Shown here piece by piece: positions 28,347 through 39,060 of a DNA stretch of 43,590 nt. The stretch is from positions 1 through 43,590 of the forward strand of contig NZ_BBPM01000015.1 in NCBI RefSeq assembly GCF_000787775.1, given 5' to 3'. How positions within the stretch are numbered: position 1 is the first letter of the stretch; each line of letters starts with the position of its first letter. The position numbers were made by a program, and so were the translations under genes. Under the pieces are notes generated by a model. It was not told where the DNA came from, did not search any database, and saw nothing but the letters and a program-made list of their open reading frames with translations. The stretch comes from Streptacidiphilus carbonis. Lineage in GTDB: Bacteria; Actinomycetota; Actinomycetes; Streptomycetales; Streptomycetaceae.

Positions 28347-28666
28347 GTCGTCACTCCTCCGGTCTCGTGCCCGTGCCGGGATCATCGTAGGCGGCGAGGG
28401 TGACACTGCGGCCTGCCACGGCAGGGAACCCGGCCGGGTGACTCCGCGTCAGCCCCGGGTGATCCAGCTCACCCGGCGTCAGCCGTGACCTGGCGGGCAG
28501 GCGATCGTTTGGACGATTGTCCGGGCTCGGCGGGAGGGGAGCGAACCATATGTCATACCCAGCGGCAGCCGGTCCAAGCGCCGGGAAGGCGGGTTCTTCC
28601 CCGTTCAGCGGTATTGATTCCGGCGATCCCCTGCCTCAGCCGCCCCAGGGTCGTACGCTCAATGAG
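28347..28666. promoter_or_regulatory. Divergent spacer between the SDR and amidohydrolase genes
   Basis: These 320 bases carry the promoters of both flanking genes. A short dyad, GGAC-GATT-GTCC, is at about 28511-28522. An apparent -10 for the amidohydrolase gene is listed separately. Open frames here have no coding look. Confidence 0.4.
28631..28659 (+). promoter_or_regulatory. Candidate promoter giving a leaderless amidohydrolase message
   Basis: TACGCT (28654-28659) fits a streptomycete -10 box; 17 bases upstream is a weak -35, CTGCCT (28631-28636). Transcription would begin at or just before the ATG at 28667, which has no Shine-Dalgarno. Confidence 0.4.
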
Positions 28667-29896
28667 ATGAGCCAGTCAGTCGACGGTGCGTCCGCCCCCG
28701 CAGAGACGTCCCTCCCTTCCTCCCCCTTTCGCGCCCGCGTGCAGGCCCTGCTGCCCGAGCTGGTCGAGATCCGCCGGGATCTCCACCGGAACCCGGAGCT
28801 GGGGCGGCAGGAGGTCCGCACCACCGAGCTGCTGAAGGCCCGGCTGGAGCAGGCCGGCCTGGAGCCGTGGGTGCTCCCCGGCGGCACCGGACTGATCTGC
28901 GACCTTGTGCCCCAGGACGCCGCGGACGCCCCGCTCCTGGCCTTCCGGGCCGATATCGACGCCCTGCCGATCGACGACGCCAAGCCGGACACCGTCCCCT
29001 ACCGCTCCACCGTCCCCGGCCGCGCCCACGCCTGCGGCCACGATCTGCACACCTCGATCGTGCTGGGCCTCGGGCTGCTGCTCGCCGAGGAGCTGCGCGA
29101 GGGGCGGCTGGGCCGCCCGGTGCGGCTGATCTTCCAGCACGCCGAGGAGGTCATGCCCGGCGGCGCCCTGGACGTGATCGCGGCCGGCGGGATGGAGCGG
29201 GTCGAGCGGATCTTCGCGGTGCACTGCGACCCCAAGGTCGACGTCGGCCGGATCGGGCTCAAGGTCGGCGCGATCACCTCAGCCTGCGACCGGCTGGAGA
29301 TCCACCTGGACGGCCCCGGCGGCCACACCGCCCGGCCGCATCTGACCACCGACCTGGTCGGCGCGGTGGCCGGCGCCGCCGTCGAGCTGCCGGGCCTGCT
29401 GGCCCGGCGGATGGACCCGCGCTGGGGCGTCAGCCTGGTGTGGGGCCGGATCGCCGCGGGGTCCGCGGCCAACGTCATCCCGCAGCGCGCCGAACTGGAG
29501 GGCACGGTCCGCTGCCTGGAGCTGCCGGGCTGGCGCGAGGCGCCGGGCGCCATCGAGGAGCTGGTCGGCCAGGTGGCCGAGACCTACCGGGCCAAGTGGG
29601 TGCTGGACTACCACCGCGGCGTCCCCCCGGTGGTGAACGAGGCGGTCTCGGTGGGGATGCTCAGCGACGCCATGGACCGCTGCTTCGGCCCCGGTCAGGT
29701 CGAGGGCACCGAGCAGAGCCTCGGCGGCGAGGACTTCTCCTGGTACCTGGAGCAGGCGCCGGGGGCGCTGGCCCGGCTGGGCGTCCGCGGCCCGGACGAG
29801 TCCGGCTCCCGCGACCTCCACCAGGGCACCTTTGATGCCGACGAGGGAGCCATCGGCGTGGCTCTGGAGCTGTTCACCTCCCTTGTGCTGGGATGA
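28667..29896 (+). CDS. M20-family amidohydrolase
   Basis: A 409-residue metallo-hydrolase of the M20D type (N-acyl amino acid / hippurate hydrolase-like), cytoplasmic, splitting amide bonds with a di-metal centre. Characteristic parts: IRRDLHRNPELG (34-46), FRADIDALPI (93-102), metal-binding HACGHD at 121-126, QHAEE at 157-161 with the catalytic glutamate, HCDP at 186-189, the dimerisation-domain GGHTARPH and the C-terminal GGEDFSWYLEQAPG. All metal-ligand positions are present. The start at 28667 is preferred because the preceding in-frame sequence (from 28517) is low in coding character; no Shine-Dalgarno is seen, so leaderless translation is likely. The natural substrate is unknown. It stands alone, divergent from the SDR gene. 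Confidence 0.9.
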   Translation: MSQSVDGASAPAETSLPSSPFRARVQALLPELVEIRRDLHRNPELGRQEVRTTELLKARLEQAGLEPWVLPGGTGLICDLVPQDAADAPLLAFRADIDALPIDDAKPDTVPYRSTVPGRAHACGHDLHTSIVLGLGLLLAEELREGRLGRPVRLIFQHAEEVMPGGALDVIAAGGMERVERIFAVHCDPKVDVGRIGLKVGAITSACDRLEIHLDGPGGHTARPHLTTDLVGAVAGAAVELPGLLARRMDPRWGVSLVWGRIAAGSAANVIPQRAELEGTVRCLELPGWREAPGAIEELVGQVAETYRAKWVLDYHRGVPPVVNEAVSVGMLSDAMDRCFGPGQVEGTEQSLGGEDFSWYLEQAPGALARLGVRGPDESGSRDLHQGTFDADEGAIGVALELFTSLVLG

Positions 29897-29969
29897 TGCA
29901 CAGGCGATGCTCCAACATCTGACGAATGGAGCGGTCGGGTAGCCCGCAAACGCACTCCGCAAGGGTGGA

Positions 29970-29999
29970 TTGCGACGATCTGATAACGCCCAGGCATAC
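29970..29999 (+). promoter_or_regulatory. Candidate promoter of the nucleoside uptake operon
   Basis: TTGCGA (29970-29975) and CATACG (29994-29999) are spaced 18 bases apart, giving a predicted start near 30006, upstream of the dyad at 30016-30027. Confidence 0.45.
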
Positions 30000-30015
30000 G
30001 TGACACAATCGTGTT

Positions 30016-30027
30016 CTACGCGCGTTA
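30016..30027. promoter_or_regulatory. Putative operator, nucleoside regulon site 1
   Basis: CTACGCGCGTTA; its complement TAACGCGCGTAG matches the deoA-upstream site at 11 of 12 positions and the add-upstream palindrome at 10. It lies about 10 bases after the predicted transcription start and before the BMP lipoprotein gene. A central CG in a short palindrome is typical of LacI-type regulators (inference). Confidence 0.6.
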
Positions 30028-30084
30028 ACGTCGCATTCAATCCGCGCCGGACCGGTGCGCGGGCTCTTGTCGGGAGGAACTGTG

Positions 30085-31203
30085 ATGAGGAAGCCCCTCG
30101 CGCTGGTGGCGGTAGCGGCAGCGGTCGCTCTGACTGCGACGGCCTGTGGATCGAAGCCTGTTGCGACGTCGGGTTCGGGCTCCAGCTCGTCCGCCGCGAC
30201 CGGTTCGAGCTCGGCCGCCTCCGGCACCGCCTACAAGGCCTGCATGGTCACCGACACCGGCGGCCTGGACGACCACTCCTTCAACGCCGAGTCCTGGGCC
30301 GGCATGCAGGCCGCGGCCAAGGCCGACCCGAACATCAGCGTCCAGAACGCGACCTCGGCCACCGAGAACGACTACGCCAGCAACATCGCCGGCTTCGTCT
30401 CGGCCAGCTGCAAGATGATCGTCACCGTCGGCTTCGCGATGAACGACGCCACGGTCGCCTCGGCCAAGAAGAACACCACCCAGGACTACGCGATCGTCGA
30501 CAACACGTCGACCGGCTCGCAGATCAAGGGCCTGGAGTTCAACACCGCGCAGGGCGCCTTCCTCGGCGGCTACTTCGCCGCGGCGATGACCAAGACCGGC
30601 AAGGTCGCGACCTTCGGCGGCGCCAACTACCCGACCGTGACCGTCTACATGGACGGCTTCTGGGAGGGCGTGCAGTACTACAACCAGAAGCACGGCACCA
30701 AGGTCCAGGTCCTCGGCTGGGACGAGACCAAGCCGAAGAGCGGCACCTTCGACCCGACCCAGAGCTTCACCGACCAGGCCGGCGGCAAGCAGATCGCCGC
30801 CACCTTCCAGGCCCAGGGCGCGGACATCATCTTCCCGGTCGCCGGCGGCACCGGCATCGGCGCGCTCGCCCAGGCCAAGGCCAGCGGCGGCAAGCTGAAC
30901 GCCATCTGGGTCGACGACGACGGCGCGCTGTCCAACGCCTCCTACGCCTCGGTGATCATGACCTCGGTCACCAAGGGCATCGCCAGCGCGGTCACCGCGG
31001 CGGTCACCGACGCGGCCAAGGGCAACTTCTCCTCCACCCCGTACATCGGCACCCTGGCCAACGACGGAACCGGCCTGGCCCCGTACCACGACTTCCAGTC
31101 GAAGGTCCCGGCCACGCTGACCAGCGAGCTGGCCACGGTCAAGCAGGACATCGTCAGCGGCACCATCAAGATCACCTCGAAGAACCAGCCCACCGCCGGC
31201 TGA
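30085..31203 (+). CDS. BMP-family nucleoside-binding lipoprotein of an ABC importer
   Basis: A 372-residue substrate-binding protein of the BmpA/PnrA/Med family, which in characterised members binds purine and pyrimidine nucleosides. The lipoprotein signal is MRKPLALVAVAAAVALTATAC with lipidated C21, followed by a serine/glycine linker. The mature domain opens with KACMVTDTGGLDDHSFNAESWAGM, the family signature around the ligand-binding aspartate and asparagine residues. ATG 30085 has GGGAGGAA upstream; an earlier ATG at 30055 would spoil the signal peptide. It heads the cluster of ATPase, two permeases, cdd and deoA, so nucleosides are the expected ligand. A strong hairpin follows (31221-31246), which should make the lipoprotein more abundant than the membrane parts. 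The dyad at 30016-30027 suggests repression. Confidence 0.93.
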   Translation: MRKPLALVAVAAAVALTATACGSKPVATSGSGSSSSAATGSSSAASGTAYKACMVTDTGGLDDHSFNAESWAGMQAAAKADPNISVQNATSATENDYASNIAGFVSASCKMIVTVGFAMNDATVASAKKNTTQDYAIVDNTSTGSQIKGLEFNTAQGAFLGGYFAAAMTKTGKVATFGGANYPTVTVYMDGFWEGVQYYNQKHGTKVQVLGWDETKPKSGTFDPTQSFTDQAGGKQIAATFQAQGADIIFPVAGGTGIGALAQAKASGGKLNAIWVDDDGALSNASYASVIMTSVTKGIASAVTAAVTDAAKGNFSSTPYIGTLANDGTGLAPYHDFQSKVPATLTSELATVKQDIVSGTIKITSKNQPTAG

Positions 31204-31220
31204 CCGAGGAGTTCCCTGGA

Positions 31221-31246
31221 GCGGGCGCGCTGCACAGCGCGCCCGC
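31221..31246 (+). terminator. Hairpin between the binding-protein and ATPase genes
   Basis: GCGGGCGCGCTG and CAGCGCGCCCGC form a perfect 12-bp stem with a two-base loop, 18 bases after the lipoprotein stop. It is followed by a pyrimidine-rich stretch. It probably acts as a partial terminator or 3'-end stabiliser, giving uneven operon expression. Confidence 0.75.
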
Positions 31247-31361
31247 CCCGTTCTCATTTCCCGTCCTACCTGTCCCCGTGGTCCGTCCGGACCGGGGCAG
31301 CTTTCGCCGATCGGCAATCTGATGCGCGGCGTGAGGGGCCATAAGAATAGTTGGAGCCTAG

Positions 31362-33004
<1,643 letters not shown>

Positions 33005-33008
<4 letters not shown>

Positions 33009-34393
33009 CCACGCCCACCCCGGATCAGAACTCATCCGAAGAGACGCCGCCTCCGGCCGCAGGGACACCCGCGACACCCGAACCTGTCGAGCAGCCCGCC
33101 ACGGCGCAGCCGACCGCCGACCCCGGGTCGGACCGCAGCCTCGGCACCGTCATCCGCAATGTCTTCACCGCCGAGAACAGCGCCATGGTCACCTTCCTGG
33201 CGATCGTGCTCTCGCTGGTCGTCGGCGCGGTGCTGATCGTCCTGTCCAACACCGCGACGATGGACAAGGCCGGCTACTTCTTCGCCAGCCCGGGCGACTT
33301 CCTCTCCTCGGCCTGGGGCGACATCTCCAGCGCCTACTCGTCGCTGTTCAAGGGCGCGATCTTCGACCCGGCGACGGTGTCCGGCACCCCGTCCCAGTTC
33401 TTCGGGCCGATCACCACCACCCTGGAGTACGCCACCCCGCTGATCTTCGGCGGCCTGGGCATCTCGGTCGCGTTCCGGGCCGGGATGTTCAACATCGGCG
33501 GCCAGGGCCAGACCATCATCGGCGCGATCTTCACCTCCTACGCGGCCTTCACCTTCACCTCGCTGCCCGGTGCGCTGCACCTGATCGTCACCGTGCTGGC
33601 GGGCCTCGTCGGCGGCATGCTGTTCGGCGGCATCGTCGGCTGGCTGAAGGCCATGCGCGGCGCCCATGAGGTGATCGTCACGATCATGCTCAACTACGTG
33701 GCGCTGCTGCTGCTCGGCGGCTGGCTGCTGAACACCGGCGCCTTCCACGACCCGACCCACGCCGGCCAGGCCATCTCCAAGCCGGCCGACCCGGACGCGG
33801 TGCTGCCGCACCTCTTCGGCAGCGGCCTGAACACCGACATCGGCCTGCTGCTCGCGCTGCTCGCGACCGTCGCCGTCGCCTGGTTCTTCCAGCGCTCCAA
33901 GCTCGGCTTCGAGGTGCGGGCCGTGGGCCTCACCCCGAGTGCCGCGCGGACCGCCGGTATCAACGTCCGCCGGGTGCAGATCGCCTCGATGCTGATCTCC
34001 GGCGCGCTGATGGGCATGATCGGCGTGACGCAGACCATCGGTCTGGCCAACCCCAACAACAACGCGATCGCCCCCAACATCGACGCGGGCCTGGGCTTCA
34101 CCGCCATCACCGTGGCGCTGCTGGGCCGCACCAAGCCGTGGGGGGTGGTCTGGGCGGCACTGCTGTTCGGCGCACTCCAGGCCGGCGGCGCGCTGATGCA
34201 GACCCAGGCACAGGTCTCCATCGAGATCATCACCGTCGTCCAGGCCATGATCGTCATCTTTGTCGCAGCCCCCCGGCTGGTGAAGGAGATCTTCCGGCTC
34301 CGGGCCACGAAGATCGAGAAGGGCGCGGCGCCGACCGCGACCCCGCCGAGCCCCGATCCCTTCCACACCACCTCTGTCGGAGGCCAGGCATGA
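33005..34393 (+). CDS. ABC transporter permease (nucleoside), first
   Basis: A 462-residue inner-membrane permease of the branched-chain/ribose-type superfamily. After a 55-residue proline/threonine-rich cytoplasmic leader there are about nine to ten transmembrane helices. The region [27 protein letters not shown] is typical of these permeases, as is [23 protein letters not shown], the coupling loop touching the ATPase. The C-terminus is charged. It starts four bases before the ATPase stop and itself overlaps the next permease by four bases, so it is translated as one coupled unit. It likely forms a heterodimer with the next protein. Confidence 0.94.
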
Positions 34394-35691
34394 CCACCGC
34401 TTCCACCCTGACCGGCAAGTCCACCGAGGACGCCCCGGTGGTCAGGACCGACCGGTCCAAGCTGATCGGCGGCATCGCCCAGGCCGTGATCGGCCTGTAC
34501 GGCCTGTGGGCCTTCGGCCTCGGCTCGCGCACGTCCCACAACGCGCACACCCTGTTCAACCTCAAGCTCGACCCCGCCTCCAGCGGCCCGAGCCCGATCT
34601 CGGCGCCCGCCGAGCCGGTGGCCATCGCGCTGGCGTCGATCGCCATCGTCTGCGGTCTGGTCCGGGCCTTCGCCCCGATCTCCGCCAAGGTCCAGCGCTG
34701 GCTGGCGGTGGGCTACTTCGCCTCCTTCGTGCTGGCGTTCCTGGTCTGGGCGGCGGCCGGCTCCGGCATCGGGCTGAACGTTCCCTCGATCATCCAGCAG
34801 ACGTCCATCGCGGCGGTCCCGCTGATCCTGGGCTCGCTCAGCGCGCTGCTCTGCGAGCGCTCCGGCGTGGTCAACATCGCGGTCGAGGGCCAGTTCCTGT
34901 TCGGCGCCTTCGCCGCGGTGATAACCGCCTCGATGACCCACTCGGTCTGGGCAGGCCTGGTCGCGGGCTGCCTGGGCGGCGCGCTGATGTGCGCGCTGCT
35001 CGCGGTCTTCGCCAACCGCTACCTGATCGAGCAAGTCGTCCTGGGTGTGGTGCTCAACCTGCTGGCGTCCGGCGTGACCGGCTTCCTCTACGACCGGCTG
35101 ATGTCCACCGACGGAGCCACCTACAACAGCCCGCCGAGCTTCAACTCCATCGCCATCCCCGGCCTGTCGAAGATCCCGGTCATCGGTGAGGCGCTGTTCA
35201 ACCAGAACATCCTGTTCTACGCGGCCTACCTGCTGGTCCCGCTGGTCTGGTTCCTGCTCTTCCGCACCCGCTGGGGCCTGCGCACCCGCGCGGTCGGCGA
35301 GCACCCGACGGCGGCGGACACGGTCGGCATCAAGGTGGTGGGGCTGCGCTACCGCAACGTCATCACCGCGGGCCTGCTCTCCGGCCTCGGCGGCGTCTGG
35401 CTGACCCTCGGTCTGGCCAGCCAGTTCGGCAAGGACATGAGCGACGGCAAGGGCTATATCGCCATCGCCGCGCTGATCGTCGGCCGCTGGTCGCCGATCG
35501 GCTCGCTGGGCGCGGCGGTGCTGTTCGGCTTCGCCACCGAGCTCAACCTGGCGCTGTCCTCGCTGGGCACGCCGATCCCCACCGCGTTCCTCTCGATGGC
35601 CCCGTACCTGGTCACCATCTTCGTCGTGGCGGCGCTCGGCGGCCTGGCCCGGCCGCCGGCGGCGTCCGGCAAGCCGTACCTGAAGGGCTGA
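34390..35691 (+). CDS. ABC transporter permease (nucleoside), second
   Basis: A 433-residue partner of the preceding permease, same superfamily. Visible signatures are ALLCERSGVVNIAVEGQFLFGAFAAV, LIEQVVLGVVLNLLASGVTGFLY and a late GEHPTAADTVGIKVVGLRYRNVI, the usual cytoplasmic loop of such permeases. About ten hydrophobic helices can be counted. The start is ATG 34390 in the ATGA overlap with the first permease; a longer upstream frame from 34138 lies inside that gene and is a shadow. Cytidine deaminase begins seven bases after its stop, linking uptake to salvage. Confidence 0.94.
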   Translation: MTTASTLTGKSTEDAPVVRTDRSKLIGGIAQAVIGLYGLWAFGLGSRTSHNAHTLFNLKLDPASSGPSPISAPAEPVAIALASIAIVCGLVRAFAPISAKVQRWLAVGYFASFVLAFLVWAAAGSGIGLNVPSIIQQTSIAAVPLILGSLSALLCERSGVVNIAVEGQFLFGAFAAVITASMTHSVWAGLVAGCLGGALMCALLAVFANRYLIEQVVLGVVLNLLASGVTGFLYDRLMSTDGATYNSPPSFNSIAIPGLSKIPVIGEALFNQNILFYAAYLLVPLVWFLLFRTRWGLRTRAVGEHPTAADTVGIKVVGLRYRNVITAGLLSGLGGVWLTLGLASQFGKDMSDGKGYIAIAALIVGRWSPIGSLGAAVLFGFATELNLALSSLGTPIPTAFLSMAPYLVTIFVVAALGGLARPPAASGKPYLKG

Positions 35692-35698
35692 CACCGCG

Positions 35699-36124
<426 letters not shown>

Positions 36125-36153
36125 CCTCGCGGCAGGCCTCCCGCTGGCACACG

Positions 36154-36165
36154 CAACGCGCGTAG
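36154..36165. promoter_or_regulatory. Putative operator, nucleoside regulon site 2
   Basis: CAACGCGCGTAG, immediately before the hairpin at 36166-36200 and about 90 bases ahead of deoA. It matches the inverse of site 1 and the palindrome before add, sharing ACGCGCGTAG. Confidence 0.55.
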
Positions 36166-36200
36166 AGTGGCGCGGTACGGGCACCCCGTACCGCGCCACT
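36166..36200. terminator. Perfect 16-bp hairpin between cdd and deoA
   Basis: AGTGGCGCGGTACGGG (36166-36181) pairs perfectly with CCCGTACCGCGCCACT (36185-36200) around a CAC loop. A pyrimidine-rich run (CTCTCTGTTCCTCTCCTCTT) follows, as in an intrinsic terminator for cdd. Because it lies within the deoA leader it could also act as an attenuator or hide a promoter signal. Confidence 0.7.
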
Positions 36201-36254
36201 GCTCTCTGTTCCTCTCCTCTTGTTGTTCTTTCGCTCCCTCCCTTGGAGATTCCC

Positions 36255-37535
36255 ATGGATGCCATCTCCGTCATCCGCGCCAAGCGCGACCGCGCCGAGC
36301 TGACCGACAGCCAGATCGACTGGGTCATCGACGCCTACACCCGCGGCGAGGTCGCCGACGAGCAGATGTCGGCCCTCGCCATGGCGATCCTGCTCAACGG
36401 CATGAACCTGCGCGAGATCAGCCGCTGGACCGACGCGATGATCCGCTCCGGCGTGCGGATGGACTTCTCCTCGCTGCCGATGCCGACCTCGGACAAGCAC
36501 TCCACCGGCGGTGTGGGCGACAAGATCACGCTGCCGCTGGCCCCGTTGGTCGCCGCCTGCGGCGCGTCCGTTCCGCAGCTGTCCGGACGCGGCCTCGGCC
36601 ACACCGGCGGCACCCTGGACAAGCTGGAGTCCATCCCCGGCTGGCGCGCGCTGCTCTCCAACGACGAGATGATGCACGTCCTGCGCGAGGCCGGCGCGGT
36701 CATCTGCGCGGCGGGGGACGGGCTGGCCCCGGCCGACAAGAAACTCTACGCCCTGCGCGACGTGACCGGCACGGTCGAGGCGATCCCGCTGATCGCCTCC
36801 TCGATCATGTCGAAGAAGATCGCCGAGGGCACCGGCGCACTGGTGCTGGACGTCAAGGTCGGCACCGGCGCCTTCATGAAGAACCTGACGGACGCCCAGG
36901 AGCTCGCCCGCACCATGGTCGGCCTGGGCAAGGCGGCGGGCGTCAACACCGTCGCACTGCTGACCGGCATGTCCACCCCGCTGGGCCTGACGGCCGGGAA
37001 CGCGCTGGAGGTCCGCGAGTCGGTGGAGGTGCTGGCCGGCGGCGGACCGGCGGACGTGGTCGAGCTGACCCTGGCCCTGGCCCGGGAGATGCTGGCGGCG
37101 GCGGGAGTCGCCGGTGGCAAGGACCCGGAGACGGCGCTCAAGGACGGCTCCGCGATGGACCACTGGCGCCGCATGATCACCGCCCAGGGCGGCGACGTGG
37201 ACGCCCCGCTGCCGGTCGCCCGCGAGCAGCACGTCCTCACCGCCGGTGCCTCCGGCGTCCTCACCGAGCTCGACGCCTACGCCGTCGGCGTTGCCGCCTG
37301 GCGGCTGGGCGCGGGGCGCGCGCGGAAGGAGGACCCGGTGCAGGCGGGGGCGGGCGTGGAGATCCACGCGAAGCCCGGCGCCCAGGTGACGGCGGGTCAG
37401 CCGCTGCTCACCCTGCACACGGACACCCCTGAGCGCTTCGACTACGCGCTGGAGGCCCTGGCCACCGGCATCACCGTCGCCCCGGCCGGAACGGCGTTCG
37501 AGCCGTCCCCGATCGTTCTGGACCGCATCGCCTGA
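36255..37535 (+). CDS. deoA: Thymidine phosphorylase
   Basis: A 426-residue homodimeric enzyme that splits thymidine (and deoxyuridine) with phosphate into base and deoxyribose-1-phosphate. The N-terminal helical domain begins MDAISVIRAKRDRAELTDSQIDW. The phosphate/substrate site is DKHSTGGVGDKITLPLAPLVAACG (K81, H82, S83), followed by the family signature SGRGLGHTGGTLDKLES. The C-terminal alpha/beta domain (VQAGAGVEIHAKPGAQVTAGQPLL) is complete. The ATG at 36255 has TTGGAG in front; the in-frame ATG four codons earlier overlaps that site and is less likely. Preceded by a regulatory site and hairpin, it may be transcribed both by read-through from cdd and on its own. Confidence 0.95.
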   Translation: MDAISVIRAKRDRAELTDSQIDWVIDAYTRGEVADEQMSALAMAILLNGMNLREISRWTDAMIRSGVRMDFSSLPMPTSDKHSTGGVGDKITLPLAPLVAACGASVPQLSGRGLGHTGGTLDKLESIPGWRALLSNDEMMHVLREAGAVICAAGDGLAPADKKLYALRDVTGTVEAIPLIASSIMSKKIAEGTGALVLDVKVGTGAFMKNLTDAQELARTMVGLGKAAGVNTVALLTGMSTPLGLTAGNALEVRESVEVLAGGGPADVVELTLALAREMLAAAGVAGGKDPETALKDGSAMDHWRRMITAQGGDVDAPLPVAREQHVLTAGASGVLTELDAYAVGVAAWRLGAGRARKEDPVQAGAGVEIHAKPGAQVTAGQPLLTLHTDTPERFDYALEALATGITVAPAGTAFEPSPIVLDRIA

Positions 37536-37547
37536 CGCAGTAGGGCG

Positions 37548-37670
37548 GGTGCGGCGTGTGCATGGATGATGTTCGCGCAGTGCCCCGCGCCCCTGTCTGG
37601 TGCAACTGGGCCAGTTGCAGACCCCCAGGGGCTCGGGGCACTGCGCGACAAGCCAGGCACACGCCGCACC
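37548..37670. repeat. Long inverted repeat (second member of the 21.2-kb family)
   Basis: Outer arms GGTGCGGCGTGTGC (37548-37561) and GCACACGCCGCACC (37657-37670) are perfect. The inner arms (from CGCGCAG at 37574 to CTGCGCG at 37647) contain the same words as the repeat at 21160-21275: GCGCAGTGCCCCGCGCCCCT, GTGCAACTG, CAGTTGCAG. It lies between convergent deoA and the MFS gene, so it can terminate both. Confidence 0.85.
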
Positions 37671-37671
37671 G

Positions 37672-38973
37672 TCAGGCCGGGTGGACGACGAGCCGCTTCC
37701 GTGAGGTCACGGTGCCGTAGAGGGTGACGCCGGCCGCCAGGGCCATCGCCGCGAGGGCCACCAGCACCGCTGCGGACCACCCGCCGCCGTGGTAGGCGTC
37801 GGCGCCGACGGTCCCTCCGAGGCTGTTGCCCAGGTAGTACGCGGCGAGGTAGAGCGCGGAGGCCTGGGCCCGCCCGTGGGTGGCCGTGCGGCCGACCGAC
37901 GCGGAGGCCACACAGTGGCCGGTGAAGAAGCCCGCGGTGATCAGGACCAGGCCGAGCAGGGCCAGCGGGAGCGAGTTCGGCAGGGTCAGCAGCAGGCCCG
38001 CCGAGGTGGTGCCGATGGCGAGGTAGAGGGTGCCCCGGCGCCCGAGGCGGCCGGTGACCTTGGCCGAGACCGCGGAGGCGAAGGTGCCGACGATGTAGAC
38101 CGCGAAGATGGAGCTGGCCAGCCCCTGCGACAGCCCGAACGGGGCCGCGACGAGGCGGTAGCCCATCACCGTGTAGACCGCGCCGAAGACCGTCATGAAG
38201 AGCAGTCCCAGTGCGAACAGCCATCCCAGCAGCGGGTTGCGCAGGTGCGAGGTGACGGTGCCGAGCAGCGCCGCCGGGTTGATCGGTCCGGGGCGGAAGT
38301 GCCGGGCCTTGGGGATGAGCACGCGGAAGGCCACCGCGCAGAGCAGCGAGAGGATCGCCACCGAGGCCAGCCCCCAGCGCCAGCCGTAGGAGCCCGCGAC
38401 CATGCCGGAGATCAGCCGCCCGCTCATGCCGCCGATGCTGTTGCCGGCCACGTACAGGCCCATGGCCGAGGCCAGCGCGGTGGGGTGCACCTCCTCCGCC
38501 AGATAGGCCATCGCCGTCGCCGGGAGTCCGGCCAGGGCGATGCCCTGGAGGGCGCGCAGGGCGGTGAGGGTGCCGAGGTCGGGGGCGAAGGGCAGTACCA
38601 GGGCGATGGCGGCGGCCGTGAAGACGGAGGCCGTCATCACGGCGGTGCGCCCGTAGCGTTCGGACAGGGCGCTCACCGGGATCACCGCGAGGGCCAGGCC
38701 GATCGCGGCGGCGGAGACGGTGAGGCTGGCCTGACCCGGCGTCAGCTGCAGCGAGGCGGAGAGCGCCGGCAGCAGTGCCTGGGTGGAGTAGAGCAGCAGG
38801 AAGGTCGCGAGCCCGGCGCCGAAGAGGGCGAGCTGGGTGCGCCGCAGGCCCCGGCTGCCCGGGAGGTGGCGCAGGTCCGGCGCACCGGCACCGATCGTGG
38901 TGGCGGCGGGGGACGGCGAGATGAGGGCACCCGGCGACGATTGCTCGGATGCCCCGCTAGTGGCGGGCGGCAT
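37672..38973 (-). CDS. MFS transporter
   Basis: A 433-residue major facilitator, probably a drug or metabolite exporter of the YnfM-like group, with twelve predicted transmembrane helices. The first helix is LALFGAGLATFLLLYSTQALLPAL. The loop 2-3 signature is SALSERYGRTAVMTASV (a variant of G-x-x-x-D-R-x-G-R), and the midpoint repeat is ARLGRRGTLYLA-like (KVTGRLGRRGTLYLAIG). The start is ATG 38973 (MPPATSGASEQ), because a good promoter (TTGGAC, 18 bases, TAGATT) places transcription start at or within a base or two of this codon, predicting a leaderless message. An ATG at 39015 would lie upstream of that promoter. It is divergent from the LysR gene, the classic layout of a regulator controlling its neighbour. 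Substrate unknown. Confidence 0.9.
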   Translation of the reverse strand: MPPATSGASEQSSPGALISPSPAATTIGAGAPDLRHLPGSRGLRRTQLALFGAGLATFLLLYSTQALLPALSASLQLTPGQASLTVSAAAIGLALAVIPVSALSERYGRTAVMTASVFTAAAIALVLPFAPDLGTLTALRALQGIALAGLPATAMAYLAEEVHPTALASAMGLYVAGNSIGGMSGRLISGMVAGSYGWRWGLASVAILSLLCAVAFRVLIPKARHFRPGPINPAALLGTVTSHLRNPLLGWLFALGLLFMTVFGAVYTVMGYRLVAAPFGLSQGLASSIFAVYIVGTFASAVSAKVTGRLGRRGTLYLAIGTTSAGLLLTLPNSLPLALLGLVLITAGFFTGHCVASASVGRTATHGRAQASALYLAAYYLGNSLGGTVGADAYHGGGWSAAVLVALAAMALAAGVTLYGTVTSRKRLVVHPA

Positions 38974-38980
38974 ACCTGAG

Positions 38981-39010
38981 AATCTAGGCAGCGGGCGCTG
39001 ATGCGTCCAA
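38981..39010 (-). promoter_or_regulatory. Promoter of the MFS gene (leaderless)
   Basis: On the minus strand TTGGAC (39010-39005) is followed after 18 bases by TAGATT (38986-38981), close to the streptomycete vegetative consensus. The start codon is seven bases downstream. The region also reaches the 5' end of the LysR locus, so LysR binding here could affect both genes. Confidence 0.6.
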
Positions 39011-39049
39011 TGCATGGAAGCCGGATGATTGATGCGGCAGGGTATGAGC

Positions 39050-39054
39050 GGAGG
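39050..39054 (+). promoter_or_regulatory. Ribosome binding site fixing the LysR start
   Basis: GGAGG, six bases before the ATG at 39061; it decides against the in-frame ATG at 39001. Confidence 0.75.
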
Positions 39055-39060
39055 TCAGCG

